Below, piece by piece: positions 8,612-17,390 of a stretch of 38,121 bases of DNA. The DNA is taken from the NCBI GenBank assembly GCA_030054135.1, contig JASGCN010000001.1:168663-206783 (forward strand), in the 5' to 3' direction. A program made the position numbers and the translations under genes. Origin of the DNA: Alphaproteobacteria bacterium. GTDB lineage: Bacteria > Patescibacteriota > Minisyncoccia > Phycocordibacterales > JABAAK01. The stretch's first letter is position 1; each line of letters starts with the position of its first letter. A model generated the notes under the pieces. That model was given only the letters and a program-made list of their open reading frames with translations, was not told the origin of the DNA and did not search any database.

Positions 8612-9061
8612 ATGAATATTGTTTATCTTGCTAGTGATCATGCTGGGTTTACTCATAAAGAAAAAGTAAAAGAATATTTAGAAAATCAAGGGTTCACTGT
8701 TATTGATTATGGTGCTGATACATATAATGAACAAGATGATTATCCGGATATGATTTATCCATGCATACGAGACATGGTAGAAAAACCAAACACCAAAGCA
8801 ATTATTTTTGGTGGATCAGGGCAAGGAGAAGCAATTGTTGCAAATCGTATTCCTCTTGCACGCGCAATGGTATACAACACTCCCAATGAACAACTTATCA
8901 TATTAGGACGAGAACACAACGATGCCAATGTATTGAGTATCGGTGCACGATTTGTTTCAGAAAAAGATGCATGTCGGGCGGTGGATATATTTTTACAAAC
9001 ATCTTTTACTGGGGAAGAGAGACATATTCGTAGAATTAAAAAAATAGATATTGTATTATGA
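8612..9061 (+). CDS. rpiB: Ribose-5-phosphate isomerase B family
   Basis: YLASDHAGFTHKEKVKEYL...DYGAD...DDYPD, GGSGQGEAIVANRIPLARA, SIGARFVS. Confidence 0.9.
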   Translation: MNIVYLASDHAGFTHKEKVKEYLENQGFTVIDYGADTYNEQDDYPDMIYPCIRDMVEKPNTKAIIFGGSGQGEAIVANRIPLARAMVYNTPNEQLIILGREHNDANVLSIGARFVSEKDACRAVDIFLQTSFTGEERHIRRIKKIDIVL

Positions 9062-9729
9062 TTCCACAAATTGTACCAGCAATTCTTGAATCAACATTTC
9101 CAGAAATTGTGCAACGCATTACAGAAATGCAAGGACAGTATAATTATGTACAAGTTGATGTGATAGATGGTAAATACGCACCGAGTATTACATGGCCGTA
9201 CAATAAATTAGCAGAAATTCACAGAGCACGAGAGCACACACAAACTCTCCCTGTTGATTTTGAAGTTGATTTAATGGTACGCGATCCTGAACGAACATTA
9301 TCTGCGTGGCTTTCAACTCGTGCAAAAAGAATTATCATTCACTATCGAAGTACACTTAATTTGGCAAGATGTATTGATGATGTTAAACGAGCAAAAAAAG
9401 AAGTTTCAATTGCGCTCACCGCAGGAGATACTTTTGATAAAGATTTATCTCTTCTTGCAAGTGTCGATGCAATACAATGTATGGGTATTGAGCGGGTGGG
9501 GTTCCAAAGACAACCTTTTCATGAAGATAGCATCGCATTGATTAAAAAAATTAAAAAAACTCTTCCACGAGTACATATTTGTGTTGATGGGGCAGTGTCT
9601 CCAAAAACAATCGGGGTCTTGTATCAAGCGGGGGCACGGCAATTTGCCGTTGGGTCTGCTCTTTTTAGAGGAGATCTATTGGAAAATAAAAAAGAATTAG
9701 AACAGGCTCTTATAGATATAAAGAAATAA
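9058..9729 (+). CDS. Ribulose-phosphate 3-epimerase-like TIM barrel, divergent active site
   Basis: IVPAILES, VDVIDGKYAPSITW, DLMVRDPE, VDGAVSPKTIGVLYQAGARQFAVGSALF; 4-bp ATGA overlap with rpiB. Confidence 0.8.
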   Translation: MIPQIVPAILESTFPEIVQRITEMQGQYNYVQVDVIDGKYAPSITWPYNKLAEIHRAREHTQTLPVDFEVDLMVRDPERTLSAWLSTRAKRIIIHYRSTLNLARCIDDVKRAKKEVSIALTAGDTFDKDLSLLASVDAIQCMGIERVGFQRQPFHEDSIALIKKIKKTLPRVHICVDGAVSPKTIGVLYQAGARQFAVGSALFRGDLLENKKELEQALIDIKK

Positions 9730-9788
9730 ATCAATCGCTTTTTACAATAAACTAGAAAATATACATATTAATGCGTACAATAATGAAT

Positions 9789-11222
9789 ATGGCATATATT
9801 CCCACCATTGGGCTTGAAATTCACGCAGAGCTTTCAACTGAGAGTAAAATTTTTTGTGGATGCAAAAACGCGCCAAATGAAAGTCAACCAAACACTCTTA
9901 TTTGTCCTGTATGTTTGGGGTACCCTGGTGCAATGCCTGAACTTAATAAAGAAGCAGTGAAAAAAGTTTTACTTGTAGGAGTTGCACTGGAAGCAAAAAA
10001 ATTAGGTGGGGATGATGGCTATACACAATTTGACAGAAAACATTATTTTTATCCAGACATTCCAAAAGGGTATCAAATCTCTCAGCACTTATTTCCATTG
10101 GTGGCGGATGGTGTATTGCGTGGTGTTGGAAAAAATGGAGTAGCAGTTGCACGCGTGCACTTAGAAGAAGACACAGCAAAGTCTTCACATGATGGGGAGC
10201 ATTCTCTCGTTGATTTTAATCGTGCAGGCGTACCTCTTATGGAACTGGTAACATATCCTGATATTCATTCCGCAGAAGATGCTGGAGCGTTCGGAGAAGA
10301 ATTACAATTATTATTAAAAACTCTCAAAGTATCAAATGCACGAATGGAATGGGGAGAAATGCGAGTTGAAGTAAATATTTCAGTAAGTAATAATGATACA
10401 CGTGGCACAAAAGTAGAAATAAAAAATCTTAACTCATTTAAAGTTGTTCGTGATGCCATTGCCTATGAAATAGAAAGACAAACAGCTCTTCTTGAAAGTG
10501 GGGGCACCGTTGTGCAAGAAACTCGTGGATGGAATGATGCAACAGGAAAGACAGTATCTCAACGGGTAAAAGAAACTGCCGCAGAATACCGGTATATGAA
10601 AGAACCAGATATTCCACCATTTTTTATTTCTACGTATAACTTTACAAGGGAATCTCTTGCACAAGAATTGCCAATCCTTCCGTATGTGAAAAGAAAAAAA
10701 TATATTGAAGAATACAAGTTACAATCAACTCAAGCGGAAAGTATTGTTCGTTCTCCACAGGCAAGTATTGTGTTTGATAATGCTCTCACATATACAAATA
10801 ATGCTCACGCGATAAAAATAGCAAACTACCTCACAAGTGATGTGCTTAGTTATGCAGAAACACTGGGGGATACACTATGGAATTTTATTACAGGAGAGTC
10901 TCTCGGAAAAATTATCGAGCTCATTGAAAAAGGCACTCTCTCTTCTCGGGGAGCTAAAGAAGTGCTCGCTATTGTTATAAAAGAAGGAGGTGATCCTCTC
11001 ACCATTGCAGCAAAGAATAACTTTATACAAGTTTCAAATGAGGGAGAATTGTTAGCCCATGTACAAAAGGTAATTATAGACAATGGGACAGTTGTGGATG
11101 AATATAAAAAAGGAAAAGTTTCATCACTTCAATTTTTAGTAGGGTCGGTAATGAAATTAAGCAAGGGATCTGCTAACCCACAAAAAGTTCAAGAGCTGTT
11201 GAAAGAAGAGCTTAGCAAATAA
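9789..11222 (+). CDS. gatB: Asp-tRNA(Asn)/Glu-tRNA(Gln) amidotransferase subunit B
   Basis: IGLEIHAELSTESKIFCGC...CPVCLGYPGAMPELN, DRKHYFYPDIPKGYQISQ, DFNRAGVPLMELVTYPDI. Start 9789 preferred (7 nt after TACAAT); 9771 and 9783 are alternatives. Confidence 0.95.
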   Translation: MAYIPTIGLEIHAELSTESKIFCGCKNAPNESQPNTLICPVCLGYPGAMPELNKEAVKKVLLVGVALEAKKLGGDDGYTQFDRKHYFYPDIPKGYQISQHLFPLVADGVLRGVGKNGVAVARVHLEEDTAKSSHDGEHSLVDFNRAGVPLMELVTYPDIHSAEDAGAFGEELQLLLKTLKVSNARMEWGEMRVEVNISVSNNDTRGTKVEIKNLNSFKVVRDAIAYEIERQTALLESGGTVVQETRGWNDATGKTVSQRVKETAAEYRYMKEPDIPPFFISTYNFTRESLAQELPILPYVKRKKYIEEYKLQSTQAESIVRSPQASIVFDNALTYTNNAHAIKIANYLTSDVLSYAETLGDTLWNFITGESLGKIIELIEKGTLSSRGAKEVLAIVIKEGGDPLTIAAKNNFIQVSNEGELLAHVQKVIIDNGTVVDEYKKGKVSSLQFLVGSVMKLSKGSANPQKVQELLKEELSK

Positions 11223-11223
11223 T

Positions 11224-11643
11224 TTACTGCACTAACTCCCCAACATAGAAAGTTGGGAGCAATCGATCAGTAATTTTTTTATTAAATCCGTGCTGTTTTT
11301 GAAAAAGAGTTGAACCGTCTTTTCCGCAAATATCAAGTATTTTTTGTTTACCTCCTGGGTGTTTATTGATAAAATAAGTAAGATCATACACTTTTTTATT
11401 TATAATACTGTAACAAGATGTGATGTCATTGTGAAAAGCTACTTCTTGAGAAGAAAACATTATTTGTTTTTTGACTAGGTCTGACGCAATGACTACTTTT
11501 GGAGCTTGAGGACTTGCAGGGATACCAACGCCAGGGTTAATATTAAAAGAGATGAGAGATTTTTTGAATATAAAAAAATTAACTGTCCCCACAAGAATAA
11601 TGGTTATCAATATTGCAATCACAATTTTTTCAACATCATTCAT
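11224..11643 (-). CDS. Membrane-anchored cytochrome b5-like heme-binding domain protein
   Basis: N-terminal TM; EVAFHNDITSCYSIINKKVYDLTYFINKHPGGKQKILDICGKDGSTLFQKQHG, including HPGG and a second His. Confidence 0.85.
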   Translation of the reverse strand: MNDVEKIVIAILITIILVGTVNFFIFKKSLISFNINPGVGIPASPQAPKVVIASDLVKKQIMFSSQEVAFHNDITSCYSIINKKVYDLTYFINKHPGGKQKILDICGKDGSTLFQKQHGFNKKITDRLLPTFYVGELVQ

Positions 11644-11685
11644 ATCTCTATTAGCTCCATAATATCACAAAAAACATAAAAAATC

Positions 11686-12903
11686 TTGATGCAATGCTAT
11701 AGTATTATTGTGGTTAATCAATTCTTTATTTATATTTTTGTAGTGCAGATAATAATCTTTATTGTCCATTTTTTGATATTTCGATTCTTTGTTTGGGTTT
11801 TTCAACCACAAAAAAAATATAAGTATCTATTGGGTGTTGTGATAACAGTTCATTCCCTTCTTTTCTTTTTTGCCATGGCATTTTTTCGTAATATAGAACC
11901 GACAGCTATAACAGATGGATATGTCACATACGCGTCTATATGGTTCGGAGCAGTGCTTATTTTTTTCTTTTATATTATTCCTTTGATATTTATTTTCTAT
12001 GTGGGCTCAAAAATACTCAATGTATGTGGGTATAAAAAAATAAAACTTCATCGTTCATTCGGGGTTGCTCTTGTACTAGTTTGGATTCTACTTAATGTAT
12101 ATGGGGTGTATCATTCATTTCAACTTCGCATAACATCGTATATGTATGACATTACACAAAACAAAGGGTTAGTTAATTCGTTTGAAAATTTTGACATTGA
12201 AGATGTACATGTTATTGCAATTGCAGATACGCACATTGGAGCAATACGAGGTAAAAAATCATTTACAAAAGTGGTAGAGACAATTGAAGCAATGCAAAGC
12301 CCTCCAGATTTTATTTTTCTTATTGGGGATATTTTTGATGGGGTAAAAATAAAAGAAAGTGATTTTCTTCCACTTCTCCATAGAATCACTTCTCTGGCTC
12401 CAACGTATTATGTGAATGGCAATCACGAAGCGTGGCAAAATCCTTATTTTGAATCTATTATTAAAAAATCAAAGATTACTTTATTGAGTGATGAAGTAGT
12501 AGATGTGGGTGTAGTACAATTAGCAGGACTTGAATATATTGACAGTCGTCAAACATCAAAAAAAGATCAGTACACTGCATTAAAAAAGGCAATCAAAAAA
12601 GTTTCAAGCCAAACCATAAAACCAACAATATATATTAAACACACCCCTGACAACGCAGAAACAATTCAGGAGGATAAAAATGCATTTCTTTCAATTTTTG
12701 GGCACACCCACAATGGACAAATGTTTCCGTATATGTATGCAGTACGATCGCGATATGGGGAATACAGGTACGGTCTATTTAAACCACAAGGAAAAGATAA
12801 TTATTTCACATCAATTACAACCTCTGGTGCAGGAACATGGGGGCCTCCACAGCGAATCGGTACTCAGACTGAAATAGTATCTATTATTTTAAAAAAGAAA
12901 TAA
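11686..12903 (+). CDS. Integral-membrane calcineurin-like metallophosphoesterase
   Basis: N-terminal TMs, then IADTHIG, GDIFDG, GNHE, H-PDN, FGHTHNGQ. Confidence 0.88.
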   Translation: MMQCYSIIVVNQFFIYIFVVQIIIFIVHFLIFRFFVWVFQPQKKYKYLLGVVITVHSLLFFFAMAFFRNIEPTAITDGYVTYASIWFGAVLIFFFYIIPLIFIFYVGSKILNVCGYKKIKLHRSFGVALVLVWILLNVYGVYHSFQLRITSYMYDITQNKGLVNSFENFDIEDVHVIAIADTHIGAIRGKKSFTKVVETIEAMQSPPDFIFLIGDIFDGVKIKESDFLPLLHRITSLAPTYYVNGNHEAWQNPYFESIIKKSKITLLSDEVVDVGVVQLAGLEYIDSRQTSKKDQYTALKKAIKKVSSQTIKPTIYIKHTPDNAETIQEDKNAFLSIFGHTHNGQMFPYMYAVRSRYGEYRYGLFKPQGKDNYFTSITTSGAGTWGPPQRIGTQTEIVSIILKKK

Positions 12904-12940
12904 TATTTTTGTATCACACATAAGAGGTTATACTGTAGCT

Positions 12941-14248
12941 ATGAAACAAAGTAGTATCCCAATACATACAAGAAAGGAAGCCCCAACCGATGAACAATCA
13001 AAAAATGCACGTCTACTACTTCGCAATGGTTTTTTAAATAAACATGCATCAGGAGTGTATGAATTTTTACCATTAGGACTTAGATCATTAAATAAAATAA
13101 TAAATATTATTCGAGAGGAGATGAATATGTTAGGGGCACAAGAGGTATTACTTTCAGCATTACAAAATCCAGAAATTTGGAAAAAAACATCTCGATGGTC
13201 AGGGGATACTGATGAAGTGTGGTTTAAAACATCTCTTAATTCTCCACAAGTTGCATCCGAAGACACAAGGAAAAAAGAAAAAAAAACAGGAGGTAGCGAA
13301 TTAGGATTAGGGTTTACTCATGAAGAGCCAATCACATCACTCATGGCAACACACATTTCTTCATATCAACATCTACCATGTTCTTTGTATCAGTTTCAAA
13401 CAAAATTTCGAAACGAGGCACGAGCAAAGTCAGGTATTATGCGAACCCGAGAGTTTATCATGAAAGATTTATATTCATTTGCAAAAAATAAAGAAGAGCA
13501 CAATGTGTTTTACGAAAAAGTTGCAAGTGCCTATATGCGTATTTTTGAACGAATTGGTTTTAAAGATAGGGTGTATCGTACCTATGCGTCTGGTGGATTA
13601 TTTTCAGAGTTTAGTGATGAGTTTCAAGTAGTATGCGATGCAGGGGAAGATGTTATTTATATTTCTGATAAAAAAAATATCGCCCTCAACAAAGAAGTTT
13701 ACACTGATGCAGTTATTAAAAAATTAGGTATTGATGTATCTGATTTACGAGAAGCAAAAGCAACTGAAGTTGGAAACATCTTTACATTAGGAACGCGTTT
13801 TTCTGAAGCTCTTGAATGTTTCTATACCAACGAACAAGGAGAACGTGTTCCTGTGTTTATGGGATCATACGGCATTGGTCCTGCGCGTATACTTGGAACA
13901 TTAATTGAGTTATATGCAAGTGATTCAAACATGTGTTTCCCAGAATCAGTTTCCCCATACACGGTGCATATTATTGAACTTGAAGGAGGAAAAGAAGTTG
14001 CGCAGAGTTTGTACGAATTGCTCATTAATCAAAAAGTTGATGTTCTCTATGATGACAGATCGGTGCGTGCAGGAGAAAAATTTGCAGACGCAGACATTAT
14101 AGGTATCCCACATAGAATGATAGTTTCAACCAAGAGTATTAATGAAGGGGGAATTGAATATACAGACAGAATCACTGAAGAAACTCAAAATCTTAGTCCA
14201 CAAGATGCAGTTGCAAAAGCACGAGAAGTGATTCAATATGTCAAATAA
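12941..14248 (+). CDS. proS: Prolyl-tRNA synthetase, short form lacking INS editing domain
   Basis: RNGFLNKHASGVYEFLPLGLR, FTHEEPIT, QFQTKFRNEARAKSGIMRTREFIMKDLYSF, GSYGIGPARILGTLIE; 435 aa. Confidence 0.93.
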   Translation: MKQSSIPIHTRKEAPTDEQSKNARLLLRNGFLNKHASGVYEFLPLGLRSLNKIINIIREEMNMLGAQEVLLSALQNPEIWKKTSRWSGDTDEVWFKTSLNSPQVASEDTRKKEKKTGGSELGLGFTHEEPITSLMATHISSYQHLPCSLYQFQTKFRNEARAKSGIMRTREFIMKDLYSFAKNKEEHNVFYEKVASAYMRIFERIGFKDRVYRTYASGGLFSEFSDEFQVVCDAGEDVIYISDKKNIALNKEVYTDAVIKKLGIDVSDLREAKATEVGNIFTLGTRFSEALECFYTNEQGERVPVFMGSYGIGPARILGTLIELYASDSNMCFPESVSPYTVHIIELEGGKEVAQSLYELLINQKVDVLYDDRSVRAGEKFADADIIGIPHRMIVSTKSINEGGIEYTDRITEETQNLSPQDAVAKAREVIQYVK

Positions 14249-14837
14249 TCAAGAGGGCGTAAAGCAATTTTTTGTAGCATTTGATGGAGAAATGTCCGGA
14301 CTTCATTTATATGATTCTCAAATGATTTCGTGCGGAGCTATTTTTCTAGATGCCGACCAAAATGAAATAGAACGATGTGAATGGTTGATAAATTACGATC
14401 AAACACAGTTTTCACATTGGGACGAAGAGTCAGCACTCATTCATCGCATTCCTCTTGATCAAGCCCGCACGCACGGTATTCAAGTTGAAGGATTTTTGAA
14501 TGAGTTTCACAAAAAAATTGTAAAACATTACGGTTGGGGGCAGGGGCAGCGAGTTCATTTTATTGGGGCAAATGCATATTTTGATTTTCTTATTTTTGAA
14601 AATATGTGGAGAAAATATCGATCCGATCCATGTATCATATCGTACAGAACGGTTGATTTAAGCAGTTTAGGATTTTTATTAGTTGGATCTGCAGGACTTT
14701 CTTCACTTGCTAAAAAATTAGGTGTGCCACTTGATGAAGAAAAAAAACACAATGCAATGTATGACACAAACCTTCATTTTGAAGTATATAAAAAATTAAA
14801 AGCGCTTGTTCCAAAAAGTGCTGAAGAGAATTCTTGA
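14238..14837 (+). CDS. DEDDh-type 3'-5' exonuclease (oligoribonuclease/RNase T-like)
   Basis: AFDGEMSGL, ANAYFDFLIFENM, KHNAMYDTNLHFEVY; overlaps the proS end. Confidence 0.75.
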   Translation: MSNNQEGVKQFFVAFDGEMSGLHLYDSQMISCGAIFLDADQNEIERCEWLINYDQTQFSHWDEESALIHRIPLDQARTHGIQVEGFLNEFHKKIVKHYGWGQGQRVHFIGANAYFDFLIFENMWRKYRSDPCIISYRTVDLSSLGFLLVGSAGLSSLAKKLGVPLDEEKKHNAMYDTNLHFEVYKKLKALVPKSAEENS

Positions 14838-14861
14838 CTATAGTTCAAAAGCAAGTATAAT
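14834..14861 (+). promoter_or_regulatory. Sigma70-like promoter for ahpC
   Basis: TTGACT (14834-14839), 16-nt spacer, TATAAT (14856-14861), 7 nt before ATG 14869. Confidence 0.65.
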
Positions 14862-14868
14862 TGGATAT

Positions 14869-15471
14869 ATGAATTGTTGCTCACCCCACAATCACGATCA
14901 CTCTGAAAAGGCAATGGTTGGCGCAAAAGTGCCTGAGATGGCTTTTCAAGTTTTTCACGATGGAGATATTAAAGATGTTTCTACCAAAAAATATAAAGGG
15001 AAGTGGTTGGTAGTATTTTTTTATCCAGCAGACTTTACCTTCGTCTGCCCTACAGAATTAGGAGAGCTCGCACATTTTTATAAAGATTTCAAAAAAGAAG
15101 GAGTGGAAATTCTTTCTGCTTCAACTGATACGGCATTTGCACATAAAATGTGGCATGACACTTCTGAAACAATTAAAACTATAGAGTTTCCAATGGCAGC
15201 AGATAACAAACATATTCTTACTAATTATTTTAATGTATGGAACGAAGAAGAAGGTATGTGTAACAGAGGGACATTCCTTATTGATCCAGATGGGATCATT
15301 AAAGCAATTGAAATACATGATAATTCAATTGGAAGATCTGCAAAAGAGCTTTTGCGTAAGGTTCGAGCTGCAAAATTTGTAGCAAGTCATCCAGGAAATG
15401 TATGTCCTGCAGGATGGGATGTGGGCGATGATACTTTAAAACCAGGAACAAAACTTATCGGCAAGATATAA
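14869..15471 (+). CDS. ahpC: Peroxiredoxin, AhpC/typical 2-Cys family
   Basis: FFYPADFTFVCPTELGEL (peroxidatic Cys), NRGTFLIDPDG, HPGNVCPAGW (resolving Cys). Confidence 0.92.
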   Translation: MNCCSPHNHDHSEKAMVGAKVPEMAFQVFHDGDIKDVSTKKYKGKWLVVFFYPADFTFVCPTELGELAHFYKDFKKEGVEILSASTDTAFAHKMWHDTSETIKTIEFPMAADNKHILTNYFNVWNEEEGMCNRGTFLIDPDGIIKAIEIHDNSIGRSAKELLRKVRAAKFVASHPGNVCPAGWDVGDDTLKPGTKLIGKI

Positions 15472-15496
15472 TGTGCTATACTAAAAATATATAAGT

Positions 15497-15832
15497 ATGA
15501 ATGAACCTATTCAGTGTATACAATGTGGGGCATCTATCACCTCCAAACCAAAAGTAAGATTGTCTGGATTTAGAATTGTGACATGCGAAGTGTGTAAATA
15601 TGAACAAATGATTCCGTTTTCTCGTGGGATTAAAAGTGCGTACTACATACTTATAATTATTTTTGTTGTACTATTTTTACGAGGAATATTTTTTGATCAC
15701 ATTTCTTTTGCACTCGTTCCGTACTCACTACTCTTCCTCATTAGTGCGTATTTCTTGTTTAAAAATAAATATTTGACCTATCAATTAAAAAATAGACACC
15801 TTAATCATATTGTTCAAAATAAGAAGAAGTAA
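15497..15832 (+). CDS. Zinc-ribbon-like membrane protein
   Basis: CIQCGA...CEVCKYEQ pairs followed by two TMs. Confidence 0.6.
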   Translation: MNEPIQCIQCGASITSKPKVRLSGFRIVTCEVCKYEQMIPFSRGIKSAYYILIIIFVVLFLRGIFFDHISFALVPYSLLFLISAYFLFKNKYLTYQLKNRHLNHIVQNKKK

Positions 15833-15834
15833 TT

Positions 15835-16440
15835 ATGGTGCACGCACTTTTGTGTTCGGCTGGTTTTCAAGGAACAAAAGTTGAAACGTTTTTTAAAGAA
15901 CTATGTCGGAGTAATAATTATACACGAAGTTGCATTATTACTACCGCCCATCCTAAAAAAGAAAAAGCTCACTGGATGCAACACACGCATGCACAATTTA
16001 ATATGTGGGGCATTGCTTCGTGTTTTATTGATATTGAAAAAGGTGAAACTATTCCAGAGGTGGATGTTGTTTTTGTTGGCGGGGGGAATACATTTACCCT
16101 TATGAAATATGTCTCTCAATATAATATTAAAAGTAATCTTACCCGTCTTTTTGAGCGAGGGGGGTTGTATGTCGGATCTTCTGCGGGAGCAATTATTTTA
16201 TCTCCAACTATAGAGAGTGCAGGAGAAATTATTCCAAAAGACAAAAATACTATTGGATTAGTTGATCTCAAAGGGCTTGCCATGGTTCCATTTCATATTC
16301 ACCCACACACAACGGAAAACCAAATGGAAAGTATTGAATCTTTTAGAAAGACAAAATCAGACCCATTGGTATGCCTTAAAGATGGAGAAGCGGTGTATAT
16401 ACACAATGAATTTAAGCAATATATTGGAACTGTTGGATAG
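15835..16440 (+). CDS. Peptidase S51 (dipeptidase E-like) family protein
   Basis: VVFVGGGNTFTLMKYV, GGLYVGSSAGAIILSPTIE (nucleophile elbow GSSAG), FHIHPH. Confidence 0.82.
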   Translation: MVHALLCSAGFQGTKVETFFKELCRSNNYTRSCIITTAHPKKEKAHWMQHTHAQFNMWGIASCFIDIEKGETIPEVDVVFVGGGNTFTLMKYVSQYNIKSNLTRLFERGGLYVGSSAGAIILSPTIESAGEIIPKDKNTIGLVDLKGLAMVPFHIHPHTTENQMESIESFRKTKSDPLVCLKDGEAVYIHNEFKQYIGTVG

Positions 16441-16529
16441 GTACCCCCATGGATTCATACATAGATGGCATTAAAACTATATTTCGTATGCTATACTTAG
16501 GTATAGTTATATAATTATAAGAAAATAAT

Positions 16530-17330
16530 ATGTTTATCAAACCATTTCCATTATTTAGTGTTGCATTCGAAAAATACAAGAGCAATGCTTCTGTATTTTT
16601 CCTTCTTGCTTTTATTCCGACGTGCGCAACTCTTATTGCTGAACTCGGATTTATATATTTTGGAAACTTTCAGAGTATTTTTTCAACAGGTGTGGGGAAA
16701 ATTTTGTCAATTGCATTGGTAGCTTTGTATATTGTTCTTTTTGTATTTACAACACTCGTATCAAAAATATTTATCGTAGATCCAAAAACAAATTTTAAAA
16801 AAGCAAGCGGTCGAGCAACTGAAATTGGATTCGCGTGGGTTCTTGTTTTTATACTTACATGGCTAGCTGTTGTCGGGAGTTCTTTCTTGTTTCTTATTCC
16901 TGGTCTTATACTTTTCATGTACACATTGTTTGCTGAATATGCAATATTAAAAGACAACAAACACGGCATTCAGGCATTAGCTCACAGCTGGTCTATTGTT
17001 TCAAATAAATGGTGGAATATGTTTTGGTGTTTTGTATTATTTACTACTGCAATAATTATTCTTAATGGAGTATTTGTGTTTATTATAGAATATATTGCTG
17101 GGTTTTCTTTTGTTTGGGAAAGTGTTATCGCATCTACACTTGCAATATTTTTAAGCCAAGCAATTCTTCTCCCATATAGCGGGCATTATTTTTACAGTTT
17201 GTATACTGAATTATCAAAATCAGCAAAAGTGCCTATAAAAAAAGTTCAACACAGAAGAGAAATAATTCTAAAAGGAGCAATGGTTGTATTTTTGGTGGGA
17301 GTTGTTTTATTCTTTTATATCTTCTCTTAA
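16530..17330 (+). CDS. Multi-pass membrane protein
   Basis: Complete ORF with about 6 hydrophobic segments. Confidence 0.65.
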   Translation: MFIKPFPLFSVAFEKYKSNASVFFLLAFIPTCATLIAELGFIYFGNFQSIFSTGVGKILSIALVALYIVLFVFTTLVSKIFIVDPKTNFKKASGRATEIGFAWVLVFILTWLAVVGSSFLFLIPGLILFMYTLFAEYAILKDNKHGIQALAHSWSIVSNKWWNMFWCFVLFTTAIIILNGVFVFIIEYIAGFSFVWESVIASTLAIFLSQAILLPYSGHYFYSLYTELSKSAKVPIKKVQHRREIILKGAMVVFLVGVVLFFYIFS

Positions 17331-17390
17331 AGATATAGATATACAGCAGGCAATGTACTATTACCAGTGCGATGTGTACAATAAGATGGT

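Noticed and set aside
12928-13266. Minus-strand 112-aa ORF
   Set aside because: Antisense to the proS start; no motifs.
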